A stretch of 64,000 nt of DNA from Paramacrobiotus metropolitanus (lineage: Eukaryota; Tardigrada; Eutardigrada; Parachela; Macrobiotidae): the NCBI RefSeq assembly GCF_019649055.1, contig NW_026570227.1:2542001-2606000 (forward strand), given 5' to 3'. The notes beneath the pieces are model-generated. The model worked only from the letters and a program-made list of their open reading frames with translations. It did not search any database and was not told the origin of the DNA. Shown in pieces: positions 33,402 to 46,501 of this stretch. Both the position numbers and the translations under genes were made by a program. Within the stretch, counting starts at the first letter, position 1. Every line of letters begins with the position of its first letter.

Positions 33402-33526
33402 GGGTGTCCGCCACCCAGTACAGATTCTACATACATGACCATCATGGCGGGTCGCCTAGGTTTTGGAGAGGTGTGGCGGTGGGCTGACCATGGTGGTCCA
33501 AAATTGACCGAGGGTGTCCGCCACCC
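33402..33526. repeat. Direct pair of GGGTGTCCGCCACCC motifs
   Basis: The motif occurs at 33402-33416 and 33512-33526 in the same orientation (it is itself near-palindromic), enclosing 95 bp with no open frame of note. A related form, GGGTGTCGGACACCC, is at 33734-33748. Confidence 0.55.
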
Positions 33527-33749
33527 TTGTTTTTTTCATGTGCATTGCCCCAGTAGGTGTCCCGAGCCCGGTGGGGCACGCGGACAGCTTAACATAAAAC
33601 CTTTGAATTTATTGAACATAACTAAGAATTAGTACGACGAATGTGGGCTGTTTGATTAAGCGTCACTGTCACTGTTTTATGGTTCCCAGTCGATCAACGT
33701 ACTGACTAATATTGTCAGTGCAAACCGTATTCCGGGTGTCGGACACCCC

Positions 33750-34806
33750 GATTACTGTGGATAGCAATGTGAACATGTGGCCATGTCAGTGAACATGTCA
33801 GCAATATCAAGTACAGCTCTCGGAAGGAGACGACAATAGCGTCCGTCTGTTTGTCAATAGTAGAAAACGAAGAAAGGAGTCGGCACAGATTTATCAGGCA
33901 CTGGTTGAGCTCATCGCTCGTACGGTTTCTGGAAAAAATAACAGTACACAGTACCCACTACACAGTCTTAAAAAACCAAAACAATCTGCAGTTCGGTCCA
34001 AAGCACAAACGGCAATTCACCAAAGCAGCTCGCCCTACGCACCTGTATTTCGTGATTATCTGGTGCACTCCTGAGAGAGCCATTTTCCGAAAAATAAAAT
34101 CGTTTGCATAAATACAATAACCTTTATAACAGTCAACAGAATGGGAGAACAAAAGCAACACCTGAGCACCTCTGCAATTTTCCAACTCCAAAACGCTAAA
34201 AAATATTCCAAATAAATAGATGAACACTGAACAGGAAAGTCTACAGTTCTGCTTCTGGATCACTTTACGCGACCGCCCTGGCCTGACTGTTACCAATGGC
34301 ACTGGCACTGTACTGTAAGCGCTACAAGCGCGTCTCAACATGCAACTCAAAAAACCTGCTTTTTTGAACGCGCAGACGCACAGTGCCTGATTTTTTCATA
34401 ATTTTTTGGATTTTTCTTTCGTCTCTGTTTTCTTTCGTAATATTCCCTTTTCTACTCTTCTTTCTCCTTTGTTTTGTGTTCTTAACTTTAAAATTTATTT
34501 CTCTACCTTTTCCTGTTATCAGGTTGTTTCCTCTGTGAACGTATCTACGGTGTTGCGCAAGGCGCGCGGTTTACCCGTGTGTGGCTGTTTCGCAAGCTCT
34601 TCCCGGTCCAGTCATATCCTCCATACTCCCACATTCCCATTTATCTTTTCTATCCTATACTCTACGATCCTCTCTCATCATGCCTAGCACCAATTTTTTG
34701 CGGTTGCACCGTATTGTTGTCTCCGTGCTCCCTTTTTCATCGAGCGACGAGCAGCCTACTGATTGCTGCCTTTCATGATGAAACGTGATTGGTGAACCTG
34801 GCCTCC
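33750..34806. other. Upstream region of the chromo-like gene
   Basis: Contains a long pyrimidine-rich tract (34400-34720) and, nearer the gene, sequence likely to be 5' UTR. No TATA box identified. A minus-strand frame (33958-34350) has no recognised domain. Confidence 0.35.
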
Positions 34807-37800
34807 ATGAACCGCATCCTGGAACGTGTCTGCGGATACTGGCCGCCGGGCCCTTACAACCCCAGTGGTGTTCTGCTCATTAGGGTGCAGTGGGCAGGTG
34901 TGCCCCGCCTGAAATGGGTCCCGATGTGTGATCTGGCTCAGGCCCAGGATGTTGTCCGTGTATTCCTCCAAAAACGTGATAAAGCACTGTACAGATCGCC
35001 GCTGCCGGATGGACGGGACGAATGGCATGTTATGGCGTACCCACTGCACGCCGCCATTCTCCGTAATGAAGCGCGCATTCGCGCTGGGGTTCACGGGACT
35101 AGCGCCGGTAAACCGGAGCATCAGGTTGCAGCAGGTAAGCACCGTAAGCAGGTCAATAATTTTTTCCTCTTTCCTTTATGGTTGCTTAATATTGCAGAAA
35201 TATACAGTTAATCGTGTACTTCCCGTCTCCGTATGGTAATAATTGATTGGAAAGATTGATCTTTAATTGGAAAAATTTCAGTTTCTTGTAATTTAATTTT
35301 TATCCAACTTTGCTCAGATTCTTTAATTGTCATGAACGTTATACTTTTCGGAATTTTCTTACAAGTTCGTAGCAGTGTACAGTCCTGCGCCAGCCAAGTT
35401 GGGGCAGTTAAAATAATTCCTTAACTTCTGCCGGAATGAAACCTAATGTCGGGATTTTTTTCTGCTAATTTTTGCATGAAAATTTGCAAAATTAGTCTGT
35501 AATTACAGCAGTAAACACTAAACACCTCTGAGTTGTTTTTGCGTTTTAATGCATTTTATCATCCCGCAATTTCTTCCATATTTTGTACGTTTGTTGTAGC
35601 CGGCAAAGCGTCCGTCGCAGCGGCGACACCGCCGTCCCTGATGATGGGTCCGAGCAGCAGTCTGCAGCGTCCCACGACGCCGGCCCGCCGGACACCGCGC
35701 GCCCCGAATGCCGCGCCGGCGAGCCCCGCACACGCTGCCACATCCACCGCGGCATCGCGGAAACGCCAGCCGGACACGACGGATGACGAGGATGCACCGC
35801 CGTCCCTGATGATGGGCCCGACGTCGCCCGGCGCGTCCTCCCTGTCCAGCGGCATCCCCGGCGACACGGCATTCAGCTGCACCGTCCTGCACTCCAAAAA
35901 CGCCGGGATCACTAGAAAACGTCCCACTCCACTCCCAGGTAATTATAAAAATTATTTATGGCTGTTTTTACGGCATCTTAAATATTTTTAAGAAATGACG
36001 ACAACATATCTGTGCATCAAACTTTAATAATTTAAAAATTAAAATAATTTTTATTATTTTAAAAATGATGACAGCAGGGGGTAATTGGGCGTATGTTTAG
36101 GTTTGTTTTTAAGACATTCTACATTGGCAAAAATGATGACAAAATTGTGTGCATATTTAAGTTAATTTTGACGACCTTTTATATTTGCAAAAATGATGCC
36201 AAATTGCGTGTGTATTTAATGTATGTTTTTTCATTTTAAATTTTTAAAAGTGTTGACAATATGGGATTGTTGATGTTGTTGTTTAGAGGAAGTTTCGCCG
36301 TCAGCGAAGGAGAAATGGGCAATAAAACGGCCAAAGATTTCCCGCTCCCGCGATCTCTCTTCGAGTGTTGCTCATCGCCGACGGCGCACTTTTATCAGTT
36401 TCATAGATGACAATGAAGATCCGGATGATTGCGATTTCAGGATCAAACGCAGTAAATGCAGAACAAAAGTAGTATGGTTATCATGTAGTTGATTGTTTTA
36501 CAGTTTTACAAGATTTTGCTTAAGTTGTTATAGAAATAAAGTCTACGTAATCGTTTATCAAAATCGTGAGAAACCGCTGTCAAATTCTGCCTAATACAAT
36601 TTGTACATTGATTTTACTTGCGCGTTGTCATTATCGTTATCAAAAAAAGCCATTTTTATTTACTAAAATAGTAAATATCAATTAAATCGCGAGATATACA
36701 AATAATTAACGATGGAGCAGTCAATTAAATTACTTCCAGATATAGAATACTTTTATTAATATTCATAAATAATGATAATAATAATAATTTTTTATTTTTA
36801 AATAATTATAATTTTGATAAAAAATTTTTATTTTTTAGTCATGCAAATTATGTTATTGCACATTCATCAATCTCAATTTTTTTTTATATTAGTTATTACT
36901 GGATAATCCTTATAATTGCACAGGTCGCTCACGTCGCGTATCTCCCACGGATGCAGATCGCAGTGAGCCGGCATCCTCGCGTCCCTTGCGTCCGCGTAAT
37001 CCCCGCGTGTCCTATAAAATCCCGCAGTGGAATGACCCGCAGTTCGACGACGAACGAACCGTGGCCGAGCAGTCACGCAGCGCCAGGAAGCGCCGCCCCC
37101 GGACCAGTCTAGCGGGACAATCGGCACCGGAATCCCCGGTCCGTCGCAGCAGCATGGAGACGTCCGTCCGTTGCGCCGCGGATCTGTCGTCCCATCCGAC
37201 ACTTTCATATACACCGGCGTCCCCAGCGACATCCAGCGCTTCCATAGAAATTATTGGTAGCTGGAACCGTTTAGCAATCACATATAATTCTGTTTATATA
37301 TTTCGGTTATTTGCCCAAGTTAATGTTTGTTTGACCCGTGGCAATAACAAAAATTATTTGGCCATTTTTGACCGTTTTCAGATGGGAATTACACAAAATA
37401 TTTTTTTTCCTGTCTGTTACCGAAGTAATTTGAACGTAAATGTTATGATAATATTTTTTTGTAGAAGAAAGTTTTGAAGAACCGGTGGAATCCGCCATGT
37501 CGCCGGAAACCAGTCAACACGAAATTTTCCCGAAATCGTTGTCTCAGTTAGGAGAAGGTGCAGATTTCAATCAATTAAATATTCATTTTATTATTACTGC
37601 ACTAATATATTACATGTATTTATTTTGTTATATTGTTATTTGTACCATCTCTTTATTATTCTCCGATTCTGTTTATTTATTACTGCTGGACTATTTATTA
37701 TTAATTTGTAATTATTTAGTATTTATTTTATTATTCCTATTTACTTTATTAAATAATCATCGGGGCAGCGTAATTCTTCTTTGGTGAATGCAGAGCTGCA

Positions 37801-39093
37801 TCTGAGCGACGATCCGGACAGCGACGCGGATGGAATTTCCATCCCGGACGTCCCTCCCTCCCCGGACACTCCCGTGAATGCCCACCCGGAAGTGTCCGTC
37901 CTTTCCGGGAATGATGCGGATGCCAGCGATCTGCCGGTACCCAATCCCGTCCGCCGATCATCTCCGGACCTTCCCGTCGCGCGCCACCACCCCCGGCGCC
38001 CGGAAAATGTTGATCGGTGTGAGCGAGACAGTCCGACTGTCGCGTATCGTATCACCGGCAGTTCACGACCCGATGGCCACCACCGCCATTCGCCGGCCGC
38101 CTGGACGTACGACGTGGAGCGTGGCGATCGCGTGGATCCGTGGAGTTTCGGCAAATGCCGGCAGCGTGCGCGGCACGCGTTGTGCGTGTATCTGCAGGAG
38201 GCAAAAAAGGAGTACACGGGGACGATGGAGACGCCGGCGCGGGATGAGACGGAGGAAGCGCGGCTGGACCGCTTGACGGACGAGCTGGAACAACTGGGAC
38301 GGTTGGGCGTGAAGCGCGTCCGGAAACTAGTGAGAAATGTGCACAGAAAAATCCTCTCGGAAAAGTATACGTACATGCTAAAAAATATTAGTAAATTTAA
38401 ATGGATAAATTTTTAAAAAAACAATTTACACGCGCATCATACATTAAAGTTCGCAGATAATACTTATAGACTTATGCATGCAAATAAATGCGCGCAGTTG
38501 TTTTAATTTTTACCTGAGAACTGTCTCTTTATCAATACCGAAAACAAAAACATCATGCTAGCTTCGCAGTTTTTTATTGTGAATTTTTTAAGCTCGAATC
38601 CAGTCGTTGTATATTTATTCGACTTATTCGTAATGCTGCTTGCTGGTCGTTTCATTATTCTTATTTGGTTTATTTACTGTAGTGCTTTATTTTTTATTTT
38701 TAAAAAAATAATTTTGATTGTTTCTTTAAAGGAAACATAATTCTGTGAGGTTTTACTTAATTTCAGCACTGCTAAACATTATTCATCATTATCCTCCTTG
38801 CTGTTAATTAATTCTCTATTTATTCATTATTTTTGATGTGTTTTATTTAATATGGTAATTTTTAAAAAATTATTTTAGAAAATAATTTTAGATTGTTTCT
38901 CTAAAGCAAACGTAGTTATGTACGGTTGTACAGTATTCATTTTGATTTCAGCCTGACTGCTGAAGAAGCATGTCAGTATGCACACTGCGCAACATATCGT
39001 GCCTGGGAGGAGCGCTGCTTGCAGAAAAAAGCGCGCCGGGAAAAGAACCGGACAACCGAGAAGACGCACCAGTGGATCTACGGAGACGAGTGA
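34807..39093 (+). CDS. 656-residue chromo-like nuclear protein, seven exons
   Basis: Exons 34807-35134, 35600-35938, 36287-36451, 36924-37256, 37465-37557, 37794-38364 and 38952-39093 join in phase through GT-AG introns to a TGA at 39091-39093. The donors at 37558 (GTGCAG) and 38365 (GTATAC) are weak but are those that keep the frame. Residues 1-95 resemble the chromodomain fold (ILERV, VLLIRVQWAGVP, KWVPMCDL, VVRVFLQK), distantly like the protein at 94, but lack a clear aromatic cage. The rest is Pro/Ser/Arg/Asp-rich and probably disordered, with PPSLMMGP twice (120-127 and 176-183) and a charged helical segment near 560-610. The C-terminus ends in a basic helix (CLQKKARREKNR) and QWIYGDE. 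A chromatin role is inferred from the N-terminus only. Confidence 0.75.
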
Positions 39094-39993
39094 TCATGGC
39101 TTTGGAATGAGTTTTACTTTCGTTAGCTTTTCTGGAAAAAGACAGGATATAAAATTTTTCCCGTGTTGCTTAGGCGATTTTCTGCAGGTCTCTTATTTCC
39201 GAATGGTGTTTTTATAATCGGAAAATAATTGTCTTAATAATTTTAATTTTTAAGGATTTAATCTTAATTAATTTAACACGTATCGATTTGTATATGGGAT
39301 GTTTTTGCATGGAATGGTCGGCAGAATGTGAATGAGCTTGTTGGTTGTTGTTAAAATTTGTGGTTGTTATTGGTGCTTGACAATGGTTTTGCCAAAGAAT
39401 TATCGGTGCGATTTTTAATATTAAAATATTAATAAATTGAATGCCGTTAATTGGCGTGCCGGTGACTGTGAAAATAAAAATCCATGGCAGTTTAATCTCG
39501 ACACCGAATTTGATTGCGTTTATTTCTAACGAAACTGTTACTGAGATTTTTTATTACTGATTAAAATCGATTCAAATTTGGCTTAATTTATTTTTATAAT
39601 TTAACTTTATTTTTGTTAATTTAGTATGCACTTAATTTTTTTAAAAATATATTTATTTTATGCTAATATATTTATTTTTCGCCAATGATTTTGAAAAAGT
39701 CTCAGTGCCATTTTAAGGTTTATTTCAAAATAAATTTCGCTTATTTTTATACCAGTAATTGCGGAGGAATTCTTAGCGTCATTTTCAATATTAAAATCGA
39801 ATTAAATTTTGCTAGCTTGAATACATATGTTTGCCGTTTGCGTATTCATGTATACAAATCATAGTACGTACAATTTATATGCTGTATATGAAAAAATGCA
39901 AAAATATCCAGTTCCATTACCGTACATCAATCAGTATACAGAGGCCAGAGCCGACATTAGTAATGCACAATAAACCGAGAAAACTACGATTAT
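39094..39993. other. Convergent intergenic region
   Basis: AT-rich sequence between the 3' ends of the plus-strand chromo-like gene and the minus-strand receptor gene. AATAAA at 39431-39436 is a possible polyadenylation signal for the former. No gene seen. Confidence 0.4.
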
Positions 39994-42900
39994 TTAAATC
40001 ATAACGAGCACCGTCCGCGGATCGTAATTCTCTTCCGGTTCTTTCTCTTCCTTATCCGTGGTCAGCAGAATGAGCTTACTGGACGGCGACGTCGACATGA
40101 CCAGCGACGTGGCCGTCTTCATATTATTCGAGCATACCGACACCGCGGTGTTCCGGCGCGACGCCGCCGCCGTGGTCGCCCCACCGGGCAACACCGAGGG
40201 CCGCGGTGATTCGCTCAACCGCATCCGGTCGCCCCGCCCCCCGCACCACACCTCCGTGATCGATTTCAGCGGGATATTGAAGCTGGCGTAGATGATCGGG
40301 TTGACACAACTGGAAAACCACGCCATGCACTTGGCTACCGCCCCCAAGGCGGGCGGGATGCGGTGCGTATACTGCCGGTACGTCCAGGCGTTGAATAAGG
40401 TCAGCGTGAAGTAGGGCAGCCAGCAGAAGATGTAACAGGTCAGGATGCACACGGTCAGCTTGATGGTCTTGACTTTGGCGCGTTCCACCGAGTCGGTGGC
40501 GGCGGCGGAACGGCGCAGGGCGAGGGTGTCGGTAGTGGAGGGGGTGGTGGAGGTCTTGGCGGAGGTCTTCCAGACGACCAGGGCGATTTTGATGTAGCAG
40601 ACGGCCACGACGACGATGGGGATGAGGAAGATGTAGGTGGCCAGAAAGGTCAGGTACACGATGCGCTGCCATTCCGCCGTGTAACCTTTACTCTTGCAGG
40701 CGTACTTGACGGTACCGTCCGGCTTGGTGCCGTCGGGGACCTGCAATTACCAAAAAATATAATTTATTTGAAGAGAAACATCAGTTTTATATAAGACCTT
40801 TACATGCACATATTTTTTACACGTATGCATTGTACATGTTGTACAATACATATCTATATACAGATTACACATACAGATTACACACACATATATACGAGTA
40901 CATACATATACGTATACATATACAGATTATTAAAAAGAAAAACATAAAACTAATATTTGAAGTACAAACTCAAGTAACGAGTTCAAAGGCATTTCTTGTT
41001 AGAGACAAATAACACTAAAGCAATTGCTGCCGGCGTTGTTTACATCGTCCGGCTAATCGCGTGTTCATCTTCGATCACGTGCCCTTCCTGTGAAGAACAC
41101 GATGCAAACGTGCGCCCACTTGCGGCTTCCTTGTACACAACAACGCATAATCCCCGAAGTAGCGGAAACAGCGGGCAGCTCTACCGAAACGCGGAAGCGC
41201 AGCACGCAGACTTACTGCAGTTTTTCTTGGTCTGGCTTTCATCGTATTTTTCCACACCATAAAGCACCGCGTATACAGTACTTCGAAGTACCGATCGTTA
41301 AATCACGTGAGCATTTTTCTCGTCAAATACTTAAATCGGTTTCTTTTATTTTAAATTTCCTGATAAATGTATCGCTTATCAAAGAAACAAAATAAATAAT
41401 TTTATGCCTTTATAAAATAGTTTTTCAGCATTAATAAGTATTTGTATAAATAAATAGCTGCAGAAGTGAAATTAGTAATTTTATTTTCATTAATAAATAT
41501 ATAATTTCGTTATTGGTAGGCATCATCGCACAAAAACTCGATAATCGGTTCCGCGACAGCATATGTGGGTTAGAAAGGTCACACCGGTAATTTTCTTCCC
41601 GCGGACCCAACCCACCTAACCGGAAATACCAGCACTCCGCCGGAATAAATCGCATAAATTCGTCGCACATATTCGCTCCCTCACGTGACCGGTAATTACG
41701 TATATATAGCTAGCGTTAATGACCTTTCCCGTAAATTAACCACACATGAATGAGCCGCCGTACTCGCTGATACCAGTAATTACGTAAACCTCACGTTAAT
41801 GACCTTTCCCACTCTAATCCCATGTCACCGCACATTTCCGGTCGCTTACCTGGAGAAAAATGAGGATCTGCGGGATGGCGAAGATGGCGGCCAGGATGTA
41901 GGACGCGGCGATCATGCGCTGGCTACGGGCGCGTGTCCGGCTGAGGAACATGGGCCGGCAGATGGCCTCGTAGCGGTCGTAGCTCATGCTGATCAAGATG
42001 AACGCCGTACTGCCGAATAGCATCCCCTGGATGTAGGTGAAGGCCTTGCAGCCGACGTTGCCGAACAGCCATTCCCCGCCGAAGGCTTCGAAGAGGATCT
42101 CGGCGGACATGGAAAACAGGGCGATGAGGATGTCGGCTGAAAAGGAGAGACAATCACCTGTACGGGATATTATGTAATTCGGAAGGTTGCTGTGTTCGCA
42201 TACGGAAATTGTTGATTTCTTCTTGCTGCAGAATATTATGTAGTTAGTTTCGCTAAGTCATGTACTGTATTCTTACTTTGTACGGTACAGCATAATGATG
42301 TCGTAGAAGCAATCATAATTTTCTAGATACACAGTTTAATTGTTTTGTTTAATAAACCATTACTGCCTATTACTTTCCCACATTTTTTTTTAAAAAGCGC
42401 TTCTCTTTTATTGAATACTATATATTATGTTCCTAGCAAGACGGCAGTATTAGCCATTAAAAATCAAATTTTTTGGTGGTTGACAAACAAGCTTTTTTTT
42501 CCTGTACATGTTAAATACATCAACTAACACAGCACATTAACATAAAGTTACAAGCGCATCATGTGCTTGTGTTGATGTGTTTATTATCGTAAATACTAAA
42601 TACCATACTTCTATATTACTTATCGAGCAGGTTTGCAGGTGAATAATTTATTTATAGTGTACATGTATAGTACAGGTACGACTTTGCAATTTTAATGTCG
42701 CGTGTCTGTATGTACTTGTACTGCGTTGCAATATGCACTGTACACGCTCGCCACTGGTCAGTGCGCTGCATGTACAGCGCATATTTGGGTCGCTGCAGAA
42801 ACAGGTGACAACGTACACCGATCACATAGTACACCCCAATCGCGCACTCTTCTTTCCAATGACTCGAAATGAGCGTTAAGTAGCGCAAATTAATAATCTT

Positions 42901-44493
42901 CAGGGAGAACCTATTGTTAGCCTCACACTTCCTGTCACGCTCGCCCCTAATGTCTACCTACAGTTTTCAGCGGTGCTAATAAAAATCCCCTGTGGCTCCT
43001 GTGCGTGAATGCCGTACGAAAAAAGCACTTGTTTCACTCGCATAACAAGATCATACGGAAAAATTTCTCTTTTTGGAAGAGAAAGGCGGGAAAAATTATG
43101 CGAAAAAGTTGGATAGTAGGGAAAACGCCGGCGGGAGGCTTTTGTGTTACGCCTGTATACAGTGTGATCCGCTGGCATTTAAACACAACCGGAAATACGC
43201 GGGGAATTAAGCCTGGCGCTTCCTATAACAGCAGCGCGCGCATTGTTGACGGGACCGGCTGTTATGCAACGCACGTACCATACGCACGACATTGTTGCTG
43301 CATCGGAAATCATGCGTTTCCGCTGCCGAATCTCGACTTTTCTGGTTATATGAAAACTCACTGTTTTTGTTCGTTATTGTTGAACAGCTCCAATACAAGC
43401 ATATCACAATTTTTGGCTAGGAAGGGTGTTTCCATTTATAGAAGCACAGTAAATTTTCGTTCATACTTGTGTTGAAAATAAAATTACAAGTACAAAGTAT
43501 ATTGTGAAACGCCCAACTGGAACAGGGTAAGATTAAGAAGCTGTGGTTTTTTTTTAAAAAATGGTATGTAGAGTAACTATACGTGCTTGTGGATGAAAAA
43601 CTAAAGACTTTTCCCTTAAAATTAAAAAAAATTATATTTAGCGATTATTTCAATCTTTACCTTGCTTATTAGGAACCTGTTGACGACAGTTCAAACGGCT
43701 ATAAAGCCACTCTTCTACGTCACCACGTCTTCTTCATTACCACACTACTCCTTCAGCGTTTCTCACGAAACCCCTGTACTTTTAATAAATTTTGACTGTT
43801 CTATTCTATTCAATTATAAAAGTACCGAATAAAATGCCAATCGTGATTTCACAGCTAAAAATTGTTTAGACTCAAAGCATTACGAGAATTATGTAATTGA
43901 TCGGCGGTCGACAACAGAAAGGTGTCCTGCGGTTAAATCGTAATGGCCGTTGCGTTTACGCAAAGCTGAAGATTACCAGTATTAAAGTCCAGTATACTCG
44001 ACACGAGTCATGTTAAAATAAATAAATATAAAAATTATTTTATTTAAAAATATTGCAGCTTTACTGCAGACTGGCAAAGAAACAGCTTTATTATCGAAGT
44101 AATGGACGCTCTGCCCGAAATATCCACTGCACTACGTTGACTGGCCAAATCCTTATTAGGAGTAAGCCAAACTGTGCGGATATTCCGATTTCCATAATTT
44201 TAACACATTTAATATATATGTAAAATACGTTCGATATCGTTTAAAATGTGTAATACGTATAATATACACTTACTGCAGGCTAGCGCCATGACGAAGATGG
44301 AGACGGGCCGTTGCACCCCGGTGGTCTTGCACAGATACACCAGCACCGTCCCGTTGCCCAGCAGCGCGATGACCATGAAAAACGATAGCAGAGCCACCAT
44401 CTGCGCGCCCTCCGTCGACAGCGGACTGCTGGCCGGTAGCGGCACCGGCACGCCGGACAGCGGATGGCTCCCATTAAACGTCCCCATCATCAT
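39994..44493 (-). CDS. Rhodopsin-family (class A) neuropeptide-type GPCR, three exons
   Basis: Exons 44493-44274, 42136-41850 and 40740-39994 join in phase (GT-AG) into 417 residues. The first of three successive ATGs is chosen as start. NGS sequon at 7-9. TM1 31-55 contains LLGNGTV. TM2 has Asp75. Cys103 and Cys184 can form the usual extracellular disulfide. TM3 ends SYDRYEAICRP (DRY 127-129). TM6 has FCWLPY (274-279) and TM7 has NPIIY (316-320). The RAKVKTIKLT run before TM6 and DRYEAICRP are typical of the vasopressin/oxytocin, CCAP and GnRH/AKH/corazonin receptor cluster, so a peptide ligand and Gq-type signalling at the plasma membrane are likely. The subfamily is not resolved. The Ser/Thr-rich tail (325-417) offers phosphorylation sites. 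Confidence 0.9.
40741..41849 (-). other. Receptor intron 2
   Basis: 1.1 kb, with TATACA-type simple sequence (40830-40930) and GTTAATGACCTTTCCC-type words twice (41716 and 41791). No exon seen. Confidence 0.6.
42137..44273 (-). other. Receptor intron 1
   Basis: 2.1 kb, AT-rich. A plus-strand open stretch at 43005-43475 lies wholly inside it, starts with GTG, and shows no domain, so it is not annotated as a gene. Confidence 0.6.
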
Positions 44494-45814
44494 CCACAAC
44501 CCGACACTCCTAGATCAAGATACCGCGTTTAATTAAATTAAACCATACGACAACATTCCGCAACGCGCAGAAGAAACGGGGAGAAACGATATCAGCAGGA
44601 AATATAATTCACTTGATTAACTCAGAGAGATGGAGCAGCGTTATGGAAATGTGGCATTGGCATTTAGGAATGTCGACTGGCTGCTGTCGGGTTGCGATCA
44701 GAGATTCATCTGGTCAGATCGCGCGCGCGCGGTGTGTGAGATCAGCCGTGTACTTGCGTGCTGTGCGTAGAGCGGTGTATGCGCGAGCGCGGGAAAATCA
44801 ATCCCTTGGGCTCGTTGAGAGGCGTTGCTGTACAGTTCCGGTTGAGTAGCGACCCTGTACGCTTACAGCACGCGCAGCTGCGTCCTGCGATCTCTTCTTA
44901 GCGTGATGTATTATGCGTTCGACGCAGGCTACCGGCTTTTATTCAGCCTTTACCGAAACGTACCGTTAAATTCGATATTTACAACGTAGTACTAAAAAAA
45001 GCGTAAAGCGGTCAATCAAAGCGTAAAAAAGTATAAATACCAATAAAAAATTTACTGGAGATATCAACAAACAGTATGCATAATACGCTAACGCTAGGTT
45101 CGAACAGGGAAGCGCTTATTTGCGCAGTATGCGAAACGAGGCATATAATTTTTTAATACTACTTTGTAACTCTTGTCTCGATGACGCCATACCGTTTTCC
45201 AGCGCGTTTGATTCGGTTTAAATAAATTTACGCACTAATGCCCGCTGTTCTTAAAGCGACCCACTCGAGACGGCAGTTTGTATGGATGCCCAACCATAAC
45301 AAGCCACTTGTCCACGCTGTAAACAAGCGTGTATTCCAACCTTTCTTGGAAAAACCCGTGTTATGCTAAGCAGCGTTACGTAAGGGCTGGATATGATCCC
45401 AACGGGAGCCGTTTGACGCTTTTCTTCCCGTAACCGTCGGGATGTGGAAGTAATCGGGTTACCCACGGTTATGATCGCCATAATTGCGGATCCGTATGCA
45501 GTGCGTATTGCCCGTGTCAGTCAGCTGGAAGATTGGTGCCCCTGTCAAGGCCATTCGACGGCGAGTTCGAAGATTGTTTGAGTGGCAGTATCGCGCTGCA
45601 TGCCAACGCGCCATCCAACTGATCGCCGCTCCCCGGGGACACGGCAACACGGGCGCGCGAAGATTATCACGCGGGTGCCTCGCGTATTGCAATATACTGC
45701 TGTATCCGTTATATATTTGCGGCTGTAATTGAAAGAGTGCCGATCAAGGACGGCACAATTTAAGCTGATTAAAAGATTTTCCACCACGCTCTGTTGTCCG
45801 CTTGGAAAGACGGT
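44494..45814. other. 5' flank of the receptor gene
   Basis: Should contain the receptor's 5' UTR and promoter. A run of alternating CG at about 44719-44731. No coding exon identified. Confidence 0.4.
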
Positions 45815-46315
45815 TTAGTGACCTTTATTATTTACGAGGCAAGAAGTCGTCTAATTTTAAAAAATAACCAAAAATTCAGCTGGTAATTTTAGCACATAAA
45901 AGTGGTGAATAGATGTAAAGGTCACCACTTTAGGTGTCCGTTTAGAAAGGCACTATGGTGACCCTTGTTATTTGCGCGCCCTGTAGCCGTTTATTTTAAA
46001 AATCACCGAAAATTCAGCCAATAATTATAGCACACTGAAAACACGGAAATAAAAAAGACAAATGTAAACGTGAAAAAAAAGCCTGGTGACCTTTAAGATA
46101 TATGTGCTAAAAAACACTGAATGTTAAAAACATTACTAGAAATTTGAAGGATAATTTTAACAACTTAAAAGCAGTGTATGTGTAAAGGTCATCATGTAAT
46201 GATGTCCGCCTGGGAAGAAAGCTTGGTAACCTTTAGTATTCAGGTGTATAAAAGCAGCTTAATTTTAAAAGGCAATAGAAATTTAATGGTAGCGACCTGT
46301 ATAAAGGTCAACTGG
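45815..46315. repeat. Degenerate ~135-bp tandem repeat with AGGTCA/TGACCT half-sites
   Basis: GGTGACCTTTA-type words start units at about 45818, 45957, 46086 and 46225. The complementary TAAAGGTCA occurs about 95 bp into units at 45916, 46183 and 46306. AATTTTA-AAATTCAG words sit between. The hexamers match the nuclear hormone receptor half-site, which could be regulatory or only part of the repeat. Confidence 0.6.
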
Positions 46316-46501
46316 TTAATAATCCGTCAATATTTGAATACGGTCATCGTTCGACTGTCCGCATTCGTGTGTGTGCGTGGCAGACGTGTTCCTGATTTCA
46401 TATGACAGTGCGTAACGGTAGGCGAATGTCGGAACAAATTGTCCGCTCATTACCAGCACAATAAGTGGTAGTGTAACTACGGGCTGGAAGATTAACGACA
46501 T
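46316..46501 (-). CDS. Candidate secreted-protein N-terminus
   Basis: The ATG at 46501 opens MSLIFQPVVTLPLIVLVMSG, hydrophobic like a signal peptide, followed by about 40 polar residues with an NTS sequon before a stop. It might be the first exon of a secreted protein or a chance frame. No family recognised and no strong donor seen. Confidence 0.2.
   Translation of the reverse strand: MSLIFQPVVTLPLIVLVMSGQFVPTFAYRYALSYEIRNTSATHTHECGQSNDDRIQILTDY

Noticed and set aside
37741-38376. 211-codon minus-strand frame
   Set aside because: Antisense shadow of exon 6 of the chromo-like gene, whose splice phases support the plus strand.
40124-40672. 182-codon minus-strand frame within the receptor
   Set aside because: Shifted-frame shadow of GPCR exon 3; His/Leu/Arg-rich and without motifs.
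43005-43475. 156-codon plus-strand open frame
   Set aside because: Starts with GTG, has no domain, and lies wholly within intron 1 of the receptor on the other strand.
45090-45110. GGTTCGAAC word resembling a tRNA B box
   Set aside because: No A box or cloverleaf can be drawn around it. No tRNA gene was found anywhere in the window.
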